Assembly (NCBI RefSeq): GCF_000813325.1
Contig: NZ_BBQE01000003.1
DNA length: 64,000 nt
Reading direction: 5' to 3' (one strand)
Source of the DNA: Sulfurospirillum cavolei
GTDB taxonomy: Bacteria; Campylobacterota; Campylobacteria; Campylobacterales; Sulfurospirillaceae
The translations under genes were made by a program, and so were the position numbers. Shown in pieces: positions 1 through 8,267 of this stretch (positions within the stretch are counted from its first letter, which is position 1; every line of letters begins with the position of its first letter). The notes below the pieces were generated by a model. It saw only the letters and a program-made list of their open reading frames with translations. It had not been told where the DNA came from and made no database searches.

Positions 1-1
1 C

Positions 2-370
2 GCCCTTTCGTTTTACAGTTTTCACATCATGGTTTCTCTTGGCATGTGGTTTATCGTCCTTTTTGCGTTAACGCTTTTCTTGACGCTCAAACGCGACGTT
101 CAAACCCAAAAACCGCTTCTTTACGCCGCTCTTTGGAGCATCCCTTTAGGCTATATTGCCGCCGAGGCGGGTTGGATCGTCGCCGAAGTCGGCAGGCAAC
201 CGTGGGCGATTCAAGATTTGATGCCCACGCATATTGCCGCGACGCATTTAGGAAGCGGAAATATCGCGCTTTCGTTTAGCTTATTTGCACTTTTATTTAC
301 GGCGTTGCTGATTGCCGAAATTAAAATTATGCTGAAGCAAATCGCTATCGGTCCTAACGGAGGTCACTGA
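2..370 (+). CDS. cydA: Cytochrome bd ubiquinol oxidase subunit I, C-terminal part
   Basis: The frame is open from the window edge, so only the last about 122 residues are visible and the true start lies outside. CydA is the haem-bearing subunit of the bd-type quinol oxidase in the inner membrane. The visible part has the conserved EVGRQPW motif (around residues 62-68 of the visible part) after a glycine-rich helix, then a final hydrophobic helix, as in CydA C-termini. Its TGA overlaps the ATG of cydB by one base, indicating translational coupling. Seen: motif and coupling. Known: family role in high-affinity, low-oxygen respiration. Confidence 0.93.
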   Translation, partial: ALSFYSFHIMVSLGMWFIVLFALTLFLTLKRDVQTQKPLLYAALWSIPLGYIAAEAGWIVAEVGRQPWAIQDLMPTHIAATHLGSGNIALSFSLFALLFTALLIAEIKIMLKQIAIGPNGGH

Positions 371-1500
371 TGTTTGAAACGCTCTCGTATGTTCACCTCC
401 AACAATTATGGTGGATAATTCTTAGTCTCTTAGGCGGCATTTTTGCTTTTTTACTCTTTATTCAAGGCGGTCAAACCTTGTTGTTTAGCCTTCCTCAAAA
501 CGAAACCGAAAAGAGCATGCTCGTCAACTCTTTAGGACGTAAATGGGAGCTGGGCTTTACGACGCTCGTTCTTTTCGGAGGCGCGATTTTCGCGGCATTT
601 CCGCTGTTTTACGCCACGAGTTTCGGAGGAGCCTACTGGGTTTGGCTTGCGATTTTGTTTTGTTTCATCGTCCAAGCCGTCAGTTACGAATACCGCAAAA
701 AGCCTCATAATTTTTTAGGGCAAAAAACCTACGAGGCATTTTTATACCTCAACGGTTCGCTCGGCGTGATACTCATAGGCGTTGCGTTAAGCACGCTTTT
801 TAGCGGGGCAGCATTTCGTCTCGACGAAAATTTCTTCGTCCGGTGGGAAGGCTCGTTTCGGGGTCTTGAAGCCCTGTTCGTACCGCAAAATTATCTTTTG
901 GCATTTGCCCTTTTCTTTTTAGCAAGGTTGTGTGCCGGACTTTACTTTTTGAGCAATATCGCGTCTCAAACCTTACATGTAAGAATTCAATCGATGCTTT
1001 TGCGCAATACGCTTTTCTTTTTGCCTTTCTTTCTCGGATTTTTAGCGTGGCTTTTTCTCAAAGACGGTTACGGCTACAACGACAACGGCGTCGTATTTAT
1101 CGTCGCTTTCAAGTATTTCGACAACCTTCTTGCGATGCCGCTTGTCGCTTTGATGCTCGTACTCGGCGTTAGCTTCGTGCTCGTCGCGCTTTATCTTGGA
1201 ATCGCCAAAGCGCATCGGCAAGCGATTAAGCTTATGGGAACGGGTATCGTCCTTGCCGTTACGTCCGTTTTCTTACTCGCAGGATTAAACCAAACGGCAT
1301 TTTATCCCTCGCTCTCGTCGCTTCAAAGTTCATTGACGATCCAAAACGCCAGCGGCAGTTTTTATACGCTCGTTGCGATGAGTTACGTTGCACTTTTGAT
1401 CCCTTTCGTCTTATCTTACATCGCTTACGCATGGTACGCAATGGATCGAAAACACATCGACGAAGCCGAAATGACCGATCCGGCGTCGCATCATTATTAA
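370..1500 (+). CDS. cydB: Cytochrome bd ubiquinol oxidase subunit II
   Basis: A 376-residue polytopic membrane protein, about the usual CydB length, starting one base inside the cydA stop codon. The N-terminus (HLQQLWWIILSLLGG) followed by repeated hydrophobic helices with short polar loops fits CydB, which pairs with CydA in the quinol-oxidising complex. The start is fixed by the coupling to cydA. A CydX-like micropeptide follows nine bases downstream, so the unit is a cydABX-type operon. The CTTACATGT 9-mer found across the chromosome occurs within the gene near 973. Confidence 0.93.
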   Translation: MFETLSYVHLQQLWWIILSLLGGIFAFLLFIQGGQTLLFSLPQNETEKSMLVNSLGRKWELGFTTLVLFGGAIFAAFPLFYATSFGGAYWVWLAILFCFIVQAVSYEYRKKPHNFLGQKTYEAFLYLNGSLGVILIGVALSTLFSGAAFRLDENFFVRWEGSFRGLEALFVPQNYLLAFALFFLARLCAGLYFLSNIASQTLHVRIQSMLLRNTLFFLPFFLGFLAWLFLKDGYGYNDNGVVFIVAFKYFDNLLAMPLVALMLVLGVSFVLVALYLGIAKAHRQAIKLMGTGIVLAVTSVFLLAGLNQTAFYPSLSSLQSSLTIQNASGSFYTLVAMSYVALLIPFVLSYIAYAWYAMDRKHIDEAEMTDPASHHY

Positions 1501-1509
1501 GGAGAAAGT

Positions 1510-1608
1510 ATGGACTATACCGCATCGATTCTATGGCTTATCGCATGGCCGATCGTCATTTTTGCCGCTTACCGTTTCATCCGTTTTAACCTAAAACACC
1601 TCAAATAG
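1510..1608 (+). CDS. CydX-like small subunit of cytochrome bd oxidase
   Basis: A 32-codon ORF begins nine bases after the cydB stop behind a clear AAGGAG ribosome-binding site (about 1499-1503). The peptide begins MDYTASILWLIAWP, forms one hydrophobic helix and ends in a basic tail (RFNLKHLK). Size, single helix, position directly after cydB and the terminator that follows match the CydX/CbdX accessory subunits that stabilise bd oxidases. The function is inferred from position and shape, since such peptides are too short for firm homology. Confidence 0.75.
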   Translation: MDYTASILWLIAWPIVIFAAYRFIRFNLKHLK

Positions 1609-1614
1609 CCCAAC

Positions 1615-1641
1615 AAAGAAGCATCGTTTAGATGCTTCTTT
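1615..1641 (+). terminator. Rho-independent terminator of the cyd operon
   Basis: A perfect hairpin (AAAGAAGCATC / GATGCTTCTTT, loop GTTTA) begins seven bases after the CydX-like stop and is followed by a T-rich run (TTTCAACTTTTT). It closes the cydABX unit. Confidence 0.85.
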
Positions 1642-1731
1642 CAACTTTTTCGAGATTATTTTTTAAACTATATCTTACATCAAGCATTCGCGTGCTACTA
1701 TCCGACCTATGAATCCTTATTTTTTAATACG

Positions 1732-2913
1732 ATGCACATGAGCATCCTCCATTCCCTTATTTTTTTCGGTCCACCTCGGTCGGAAATCGACTCAAACGAT
1801 TTAAACGATCGTGTCAATATTGAACGCGCCAAAATCTATTTCAGCCATACCAAGATCAGTCTTTTATCGCTTTTTCTCGGCCTTATTATCGGCGTCGTTT
1901 TACTCGACTTTTTTGAAGTTTCTTGGACTTTAATTACGTTATGGTCGCTGGCACTCAGCGCACTCGGTATCGTGCTGTTTCGCTATGAACAACACGTACA
2001 CGCTCTGACGTTAACCTCTCAAAACGTCGGAACATTAATCGCGAAGCGTTTGGGTATTAGCTTTGGTATCGCTCTGATTTGGGGTTTATTTATTCAATTA
2101 ATGCCCGAATCTTCCAAATTGGCGTACACGCTTTCGTACGTCGCAATGTCGACTTTCGTGCATATCGGGTTTTTAAGTTTTAGTCTGATTCCCGTACAGT
2201 TTTCCGTCAATTTTTTGGGCGTGCTTTTGCCGTTTGAAGTTGCGTTAATCAGCGAATATTTCAAAACCGACGACCCGTTTTTTGCGATCTTAGCGGCAAT
2301 TTTTGTGCTGTGCGAAGGGGTTTTGTTTCTCAAAGCACTCGTTAACGCTAAAACCGCCGTACGCGTTATCGTCTTAAACGAAAAGCTCAAAGACGAAATT
2401 CTCGCATCCGCCGAAGCCAAAAAACGCATCGAATACCTCGCATACCACGATCACCTCACCGGCGTGCGGAATCGACGTTACATCGAAAACTTCATCGATA
2501 CTTTGCGAAAAGAGCGTCAAACGTTCGGTATCGTTTTACTCGACATTAATTACTTTAAAGAGATCAACGATACGTACGGGCACGCATTCGGCGACGAACT
2601 CTTGATCGGCTTTGTTCAAACAATGCAACCTACGTTACCGAAGTCTGCGTGCTTGGGGCGTTTGGGAGGCGACGAATTTATCGTCGTATTGAGGGAGTGT
2701 CATAGCTATGCGACGCTTGAAGAGACGATGCTCACGCTTAAAGCGCTTTTGAAAAAAGTCTACACGATCAACGCCGTCGAAATCACAAGCAGTACCAGCG
2801 TCGGAGCGGCATTATACCCGATCGACGCCAACAACGTCGAAGCCCTCATCCACCTTGCCGACGAGCGTATGTATGCCGATAAACACAAGGATCACCGCAT
2901 TTTCAATCCGTAG
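1732..2913 (+). CDS. Membrane-anchored diguanylate cyclase (GGDEF)
   Basis: A 393-residue protein that should make cyclic di-GMP from two GTP. The N-terminal half has about six hydrophobic segments (residues ~40-205), then a short linker and a C-terminal GGDEF domain: DHLTGVRNRRY near 240, the metal/substrate segment LLDINYFKEINDTYGHAFGD, and an intact GGDEF active site near 312. At the inhibitory I-site position, where RxxD is expected, the sequence is PKSA, so product inhibition through that site is not expected. No EAL domain follows. The start is uncertain: ATGs at 1732 and 1738 both lack a strong ribosome-binding site. The gene converges end-to-end with the Sel1 gene. Confidence 0.88.
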   Translation: MHMSILHSLIFFGPPRSEIDSNDLNDRVNIERAKIYFSHTKISLLSLFLGLIIGVVLLDFFEVSWTLITLWSLALSALGIVLFRYEQHVHALTLTSQNVGTLIAKRLGISFGIALIWGLFIQLMPESSKLAYTLSYVAMSTFVHIGFLSFSLIPVQFSVNFLGVLLPFEVALISEYFKTDDPFFAILAAIFVLCEGVLFLKALVNAKTAVRVIVLNEKLKDEILASAEAKKRIEYLAYHDHLTGVRNRRYIENFIDTLRKERQTFGIVLLDINYFKEINDTYGHAFGDELLIGFVQTMQPTLPKSACLGRLGGDEFIVVLRECHSYATLEETMLTLKALLKKVYTINAVEITSSTSVGAALYPIDANNVEALIHLADERMYADKHKDHRIFNP

Positions 2914-3588
2914 TCAATACCATTGGGCGTTTTTCATGCTCTCGTAGTTCTTGCATCCCGCTTCATCTCCCAAACTGCATGCTTGTTGAAACAGTTGGTA
3001 CGCTTTTTTTTCATTGACGTTGATACCTTTTCCGCTTAAATACATCATACCAAGATTCGTACAGGTCGACGCGTCGTTTGCGTCGCACGCTTTTTGGTAA
3101 TACAAAACCGCGTACGCATCGTTGCCGTCTTGTTCGTACAAGGTACCTAAATGCGCGCAACTTTTCGCATCGGCGGCTTCGCAGGCTTTGTCGTAATAGT
3201 CCACGGCTTTTTGCATATTTTCGTCGGTACCGACACCGTTTTCATACAATTTCGCGACACTCGCGCATGCGCTCATATCGCCCATTTCACAGGCTTTCGC
3301 GTACAGATCGAGTGCTTTAGCGGGATGAATGCCGGCATGTCCGTTTTCGTACATGTAAGCAAGGTGCGTACACCCTTCGGCAAGTTCAAGCTGGCACGCT
3401 TTGGTGTAAAGCTCTCTTGCTTTGGGGAAATTTTGATGGACGCCGTCGCCCACATGGTACATCGCGCCTAACGCCAAGCAGGCTTTCGCGTCGTTTTGGT
3501 CGCACAGGTTTTGAAAATAACTCTCTCGGTTGAAGTCCAAAGCAAACAGTGCGGAAGCTAAAAAGCACATCGCTATCCATGGTTTCAT
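2914..3588 (-). CDS. Secreted Sel1-repeat (Hcp-like cysteine-rich) protein
   Basis: A 224-residue protein with a signal peptide (MKPWIAMCFLASALFA) followed by about five Sel1-like repeats of roughly 36 residues. Each carries the A/G-rich helix pair and a cysteine pair (for example KACLALGAMYHVGDG, GCTHLAYMYENG, SCAHLGTLYE). This is the Helicobacter cysteine-rich protein (Hcp) type, an exported disulfide-stabilised solenoid common in Campylobacterota. Its role is not established; members bind peptidoglycan fragments or other proteins. It converges with the diguanylate cyclase with no gap and diverges from the AraC regulator. Confidence 0.85.
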   Translation of the reverse strand: MKPWIAMCFLASALFALDFNRESYFQNLCDQNDAKACLALGAMYHVGDGVHQNFPKARELYTKACQLELAEGCTHLAYMYENGHAGIHPAKALDLYAKACEMGDMSACASVAKLYENGVGTDENMQKAVDYYDKACEAADAKSCAHLGTLYEQDGNDAYAVLYYQKACDANDASTCTNLGMMYLSGKGINVNEKKAYQLFQQACSLGDEAGCKNYESMKNAQWY

Positions 3589-3634
3589 CCTCTTCTCCTT
3601 GCCTTCATTTGGATTATTATATTACAATACTTTT

Positions 3635-4447
3635 ATGAATAATCCTACCCAAACCCTCACCGTGCATTATGCAAAAGCACCTTTTTTCCAAATACGCCAA
3701 ACGCTGCATAGCGACCGAGCTTACGAATCCCATGCTCACTCAAGCCTCTCGATCGGCTACATGTTAGAAGGAAAAACCCGCTTTAGGCTTCCGCAAGGAG
3801 CGTTTTTACTGCAAAAAGGAGCCCTTGCACTGATCGAACCGCATACGCAACATGCGTGCAATCCGATAGAGCACACCCGACGTAGCTACGTGATGGTCTA
3901 TTTCGACGCCGCATTTTGCCTCAAAATCCAATCCGAACTTTTCGGTCCAACCCAAACCCTACTTCCGCTTCGCACACCCTTAGTGTTTCATCAACGCTTA
4001 TGCGAAACGTTTGAACGTCTGATCGATTCGCTCCTAAAGAGCTATACGACACTTCATGTGCGTGCGCTCGAAGTATGGCTTCGAGAATTTTTATGGCTCT
4101 ACAGCGAACCCGATTTCCCCAACGAAACGCCCTCTTCGATGCGTGAAATTGCCCGCTTTTTAGAAAGTCGCATCGACGAGCCTTTAAGCCTTTCAAGCCT
4201 CGCGCAACGTTTCGGGTACAACCCTTTTGTTCTGTTGCGTCGTTTCAAAGCTGCTTACGGTTGTACGCCCAAGCACTACGGACTCGATCAACGCATCGAA
4301 CACGCCAAAGAGTTGTTGCAAAAAGGCGTTTCGATCGCGATGTGCGCGCAATACTGCGGCTTTAACGATCAAAGCCATTTTCACCGCTTTTTCAAACGCC
4401 GTACCGCATTGACGCCCAAAGAGTATCAGGTCAATTTCGTACAATAA
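3635..4447 (+). CDS. AraC-family transcriptional regulator
   Basis: A 270-residue regulator with an N-terminal cupin sensor domain (HAHSSLSIGYMLEGKTRF, then a second His-rich strand near EPHTQHACNP) and a C-terminal AraC double helix-turn-helix (LSSLAQRFGYNPFVLLRRF and YCGFNDQSHFHRFFKRR). The ATG at 3635 was preferred to upstream in-frame ATGs because the longer form would read back into the divergent Sel1 gene. A possible -10 (TATTATATT) lies in the 46-base gap. A LysE-type exporter begins 45 bases downstream, so the pair looks like a sensor-regulator with its exporter. This pairing is inference. Confidence 0.88.
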   Translation: MNNPTQTLTVHYAKAPFFQIRQTLHSDRAYESHAHSSLSIGYMLEGKTRFRLPQGAFLLQKGALALIEPHTQHACNPIEHTRRSYVMVYFDAAFCLKIQSELFGPTQTLLPLRTPLVFHQRLCETFERLIDSLLKSYTTLHVRALEVWLREFLWLYSEPDFPNETPSSMREIARFLESRIDEPLSLSSLAQRFGYNPFVLLRRFKAAYGCTPKHYGLDQRIEHAKELLQKGVSIAMCAQYCGFNDQSHFHRFFKRRTALTPKEYQVNFVQ

Positions 4448-4492
4448 TATTTGACGGGTTTTTTTTATACTTACATGTAAAAAAGGAACCCT

Positions 4493-5122
4493 ATGTTCGA
4501 ACCGCAATTTTTCACCCTCACCTCTCTTTATTTTTTGGCACTTCTCAGCCCGGGACAAGACTTTTTTCTCATCGTCAAACACGCTTTAGCACACGGGTAT
4601 CGCAAAGCGTGGTGGAGTTGCTTGGGTATCGCCTCCGGCAATGCTTTTTACATCGCGCTTGCCTATATCGGGCATGAATTTTTAAGCACGTACCCGACAC
4701 TGCTTCGCTTCGTCGAAACGGGCGGTGCGATTTTTTTAGGCTATCTTGGATGTCTCTTACTGTTCGCGCCCGCACCCGCACTCGATCGTAAAACGCGCCC
4801 CAACGTCACAATGGCTTTCAAACTTTTCGTCCAAGGAGTGTTGTCGGCACTGCTCAATCCCAAAAATATTCTCTTTTATTTCTCGTTGCTTTTTACGATT
4901 ATCAAACCCGAAACGTCTTTACATGTCAAGATTTTTTACGCGGTATGGATGACGGCGATGTTAGTGGCGTGGGACATGAGCGTTGCGGTGTTGTTTGCTC
5001 ATGCCAAGCAGTCTCGCTTCTTTGCGTACCTGCATACTTTGCAAAAAATCATCGGAGCGGTGCTAATCGCTTTTAGCGTTTGGCACCTTTACCGAGATTT
5101 CGTTGCTTTCACGATAGGGTAA
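4493..5122 (+). CDS. LysE/RhtB-family amino-acid exporter
   Basis: A 209-residue inner-membrane protein with about six hydrophobic helices. The family-typical N-terminus LALLSPGQDFFLIVKHAL and the following GIASGNAFY helix match LysE/RhtB (threonine, homoserine or lysine efflux) proteins, which are about 205-210 residues. The substrate cannot be read from sequence. The ribosome-binding site AAAGGAA precedes ATG 4493. The palindrome TTACATGTAA (4471-4480) lies just upstream, but it belongs to a chromosome-wide repeat and is not by itself evidence of an operator. The gene follows the AraC regulator, which may control it. Confidence 0.88.
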   Translation: MFEPQFFTLTSLYFLALLSPGQDFFLIVKHALAHGYRKAWWSCLGIASGNAFYIALAYIGHEFLSTYPTLLRFVETGGAIFLGYLGCLLLFAPAPALDRKTRPNVTMAFKLFVQGVLSALLNPKNILFYFSLLFTIIKPETSLHVKIFYAVWMTAMLVAWDMSVAVLFAHAKQSRFFAYLHTLQKIIGAVLIAFSVWHLYRDFVAFTIG

Positions 5123-5146
5123 ATATTTTTGTAGATTTGCAAACCG

Positions 5147-6367
5147 CTATTGATAGCGTAACGCCTCGATCGGCTCTAAATTGGCCGCTTTTCGCGCAGG
5201 ATAAAATCCGAAAAAGACGCCCACGCAGGTTGCCACCAAAAAGGAGATGACTATCGAGCTTTGCGTAATGACGACGCTGATAGGGAAAAAAGCACTGACC
5301 CCGTAGGCTCCGCCGATTCCGACGCATACGCCGATCAAACATCCGATAATGGAGATCATCAAAGCTTCGAGCAAAAATTGAAGCAAAATATTGCGCTGTT
5401 TGGCTCCGATCGCGATACGAATACCGATCTCGCGCGTTCGCTCCGTCACGGAAACCAGCATAATGTTCATAATACCGATACCGCCGACCAGCAAGGAAAT
5501 CGAAGCGATTGCCGCCAACATCAAAGACATCGCTTTGGTCGTCTCCGCGGCGGTGTTGGCAAGTGCCGTTAGGTTGCGAATCGTAAAATCGTCCTCGGCA
5601 TTCGGTCGCAATTTATGATTGTCGCGCAACAAAACTTGCATCTCCTCTTCGGCTTTATCCATCACGCTCTCCGAAACCGCTTCCACCATAATAAAACGTA
5701 CGACGCCTTTGAACTGACTTCCGAACAATTTGGTTTGCGCCGTCGTAATCGGAACCATCACCGTATCGTCCTGATCGCGCCCGTCCAAACTCTGCCCCTT
5801 GGAGGCAAGCACGCCCAAAACGATATACGGGCTATTTTTGATACGAATCGTCTTTCCGACGGGACTTTCGTCGCCGAACAGATTGGTCGCGACGGTTTTT
5901 CCGAGTACCGCGACACGCGTCGCGCTTCTAACGTCAGAGTCGGAAAAAACGCTTCCCTCTTCGCTCGGCCAATCCCGTACCTCAAAAAATGCCGGCGTCG
6001 TACCGGAGACTTGCGTATTCCAGTTGGCAGACTGATAGACCAGTTGCGCCGTCCCCGGAACGACCGGAGCGGCGGCTTTGATACTCGAGAGTTCTTCAAT
6101 CGCGCTTGCGTCGTTCATCTTCAAGGTTTGAACCCCGCCGCTTCCGATACGCACGCCGCCGGAGGTCATCGAACCCGCTAAAACGATAAAAAGATTGCTT
6201 CCCATCGATGCAATCGACTCTTTAACTTTAGCTTGCGTTCCGGCACCGATAGAGGACATCAAAATAACCGCACCCACGCCGATAACCATACCGAGCATCG
6301 TTAAAAACGTCCGCAAACGGTTGGCACTCATAGCACTCCATGCCTCTTGCAACATCATAAAAATCAT
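5147..6367 (-). CDS. MacB-like ABC transporter permease (FtsX/MacB_PCD fold)
   Basis: A 406-residue protein with the MacB architecture: N-terminal cytoplasmic helix and first transmembrane helix (RLRTFLTMLGMVIGVGAVILM), a large periplasmic MacB_PCD domain, then three C-terminal helices with the FtsX signature ERTREIGIRIAIGAKQRNIL. It is last in a four-gene minus-strand unit, outer-membrane factor, membrane-fusion protein, ATPase, permease, and overlaps the ATPase gene by four bases. Here ATPase and permease are separate genes, unlike the fused E. coli MacB. Likely role: tripartite export of a peptide, macrolide or lipid-like substrate. Confidence 0.9.
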   Translation of the reverse strand: MIFMMLQEAWSAMSANRLRTFLTMLGMVIGVGAVILMSSIGAGTQAKVKESIASMGSNLFIVLAGSMTSGGVRIGSGGVQTLKMNDASAIEELSSIKAAAPVVPGTAQLVYQSANWNTQVSGTTPAFFEVRDWPSEEGSVFSDSDVRSATRVAVLGKTVATNLFGDESPVGKTIRIKNSPYIVLGVLASKGQSLDGRDQDDTVMVPITTAQTKLFGSQFKGVVRFIMVEAVSESVMDKAEEEMQVLLRDNHKLRPNAEDDFTIRNLTALANTAAETTKAMSLMLAAIASISLLVGGIGIMNIMLVSVTERTREIGIRIAIGAKQRNILLQFLLEALMISIIGCLIGVCVGIGGAYGVSAFFPISVVITQSSIVISFLVATCVGVFFGFYPARKAANLEPIEALRYQ

Positions 6368-7074
6368 ACGTGGCTCGCTTGAAAATGGGCGGTCAATCCG
6401 TCGTGTTGAATACGCCCGTCGACGAAATTGATCAATCGCTTAGAATACTCGGCAATATCGGGTTCATGCGTCACCAAAACGATCGTAATTTTTTCTTTAT
6501 CGTTGAGTTCGCAAAACAGATCCATAATCTCTTGGCTGGTTTTCGTATCCAGATTTCCCGTCGGCTCATCCGCTAAGATTAACTTCGGACGGTTAATCAA
6601 GGCGCGCGCGATGGCGACGCGTTGCTGCTGACCGCCTGAAATTTGATTGGGAAGATAGGTCGCGTATGCTTCAAGACCCACGCTTTTAAGCACTTCGAGT
6701 GCTCTTACTTTACGCTCTTTTGCTCCAATGCCGGCATACACCAAAGGCAAAGCGACGTTATCGATCAAATTTTTACGCGCTAAAAGATTAAAACCTTGAA
6801 AAACAAACCCGATAACATGATTACGAAGCGACGCAAGCGCGTCTTTATTTAAAGTCGTCGTATCCGTTTCGTTGAGAAAATAGTTTCCAGACGTTGCTTT
6901 GTCCAGACACCCCAAGATATTCATAAACGTCGATTTTCCCGAACCCGAAGGTCCCATAATCGCTACGAATTCACCGCTTTGAATCGTAATATCCACACCC
7001 TTAAGGACGCTAACTTCGCCCGCATCGGTATGGTAATTTTTCGTTAACGCTTCGATGCGAATGACTTCAGCCAT
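6364..7074 (-). CDS. MacB-like ABC transporter ATP-binding protein
   Basis: A 236-residue LolD/MacB-type ATPase. Walker A GPSGSGKST (near 40-48), Q-loop region FVFQGFNLL, signature ISGGQQQR, Walker B LILADEPTGNLD and the switch histidine in LVTHEPD are all intact, so it should be active. Its start overlaps the membrane-fusion gene stop (TAATG) and its end overlaps the permease start (ATGA), indicating tight coupling. It powers the tripartite efflux complex in the inner membrane. Confidence 0.93.
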   Translation of the reverse strand: MAEVIRIEALTKNYHTDAGEVSVLKGVDITIQSGEFVAIMGPSGSGKSTFMNILGCLDKATSGNYFLNETDTTTLNKDALASLRNHVIGFVFQGFNLLARKNLIDNVALPLVYAGIGAKERKVRALEVLKSVGLEAYATYLPNQISGGQQQRVAIARALINRPKLILADEPTGNLDTKTSQEIMDLFCELNDKEKITIVLVTHEPDIAEYSKRLINFVDGRIQHDGLTAHFQASHV

Positions 7075-8267
7075 TAAAACGGCCTTCCCATCGGCGGCGT
7101 TGCGGCTTTTTTCGCCGAGGCGTCTTTGGCTTCTTCCACGATAATTTGATCGCCCGCATGCAATTCGTCGCTCATAATTTCGCTCAGACGATTGTCGGTA
7201 ATACCGACCTTAACCTCGATAGGCTTCGGCAGGCCGTTTTCCAAAATATACACCGTCGAAGTTTTTTTCTCTTTTTTCTCTTTATGCTGCGCTAAGGGTG
7301 CTCCTTTAGCTTCCGCGTTGATCGGTTTGGGTTTCGTAAGACTCGTCGGTTTATACCGTAAGGCGGCATTGGGAACCAAAAGAGCGTTTTGACGTTGCGC
7401 CAATACGACGTTAACGTATGCCGTCATACCGGGTGCTAAGATCTCTTCGGGATTTTCAACGGTAACGACGACATCGTATGTGACGACGTTAGAGGTCGTC
7501 GTGGCATTAAGGCGTACTTGCTTGACCGTACCTTGAAAGACGCGATCGGGGAAAGCATCGACCGAAAAATTGACGCTTTGCCCCTCTTTAATGCGTCCGA
7601 TATCCGCTTCGGCAAAGCTGGAATCGATTTGCATTTGCCGTAAATCCTGGGCAATTTTAAAAAGTATCGGAGCTTGCAAGCTAGCAGCAACGGTTTGACC
7701 GACGTCGATTTGACGGTCGATGACAACGCCCGAAACCGGCGATTTGATCACGGTATAGGCTAAATTCGTCGCATCTTTTTGGCGTTGCGCCGCGGCTAAA
7801 TCCACGGCGGCACGTGCGGCTTTTTGCGCTTGAATCGAACTGTCGAGTTCTTGTTTGGAAATATACGCCTGTGCAAATAATTCACGCATTCGTTTTAAAT
7901 TGGCATCGGCAAGTTCCAAGGAAGCTTGCGCACTTTTTAAATTAGCATCGCTTTGGGCTAACTGCGCTTCAAACAGTGCGGGGTCTAACTCGGCAAGCAC
8001 TTGTCCTTCTTTCACGCGGTCGTTAAAATCGGCATGTAAACGAATAATTTTCCCAGAAACCTGCGATCCTACCGTCACGAGCACTAAAGGATTGAGCGTA
8101 CCGTTGGCCGAAACCGTTTGCGTTAAATCGCCTTGCGTTATTGCTTGAAACTTGTATTTTGCCTCCACGGGGACATCGTGAAAACGCTGCCACCCCACAT
8201 AAGCACCGAGGCTAATTCCAAGAAGAAGGAGAAAAAAGATCCATCGGTTCCAAAGGTATTTTTGCAT
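7074..8267 (-). CDS. MacA-like periplasmic membrane-fusion protein
   Basis: A 397-residue protein: one N-terminal membrane anchor (IFFLLLLGISLGAYVGW), lipoyl/biotinyl half-motif (VGSQVSGKIIRLHADFNDRV), a long alpha-helical hairpin (~residues 85-150), the second lipoyl half (IKSPVSGVVIDRQIDVGQTV), then beta-barrel and membrane-proximal domains. This is the MacA order. It bridges the inner-membrane ABC pump to a TolC-type channel. The start codon overlaps the upstream outer-membrane-factor stop (TAATG). A lysine-rich insert (KEKKEKKTSTVY) in the C-terminal third is unusual but in frame. Confidence 0.9.
   Translation of the reverse strand: MQKYLWNRWIFFLLLLGISLGAYVGWQRFHDVPVEAKYKFQAITQGDLTQTVSANGTLNPLVLVTVGSQVSGKIIRLHADFNDRVKEGQVLAELDPALFEAQLAQSDANLKSAQASLELADANLKRMRELFAQAYISKQELDSSIQAQKAARAAVDLAAAQRQKDATNLAYTVIKSPVSGVVIDRQIDVGQTVAASLQAPILFKIAQDLRQMQIDSSFAEADIGRIKEGQSVNFSVDAFPDRVFQGTVKQVRLNATTTSNVVTYDVVVTVENPEEILAPGMTAYVNVVLAQRQNALLVPNAALRYKPTSLTKPKPINAEAKGAPLAQHKEKKEKKTSTVYILENGLPKPIEVKVGITDNRLSEIMSDELHAGDQIIVEEAKDASAKKAATPPMGRPF

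Noticed and set aside
4471..4480. TTACATGTAA palindrome as an AraC-type operator before the LysE gene
   Set aside because: The motif recurs across the chromosome, often inside genes, so position alone is not evidence of a regulator site.
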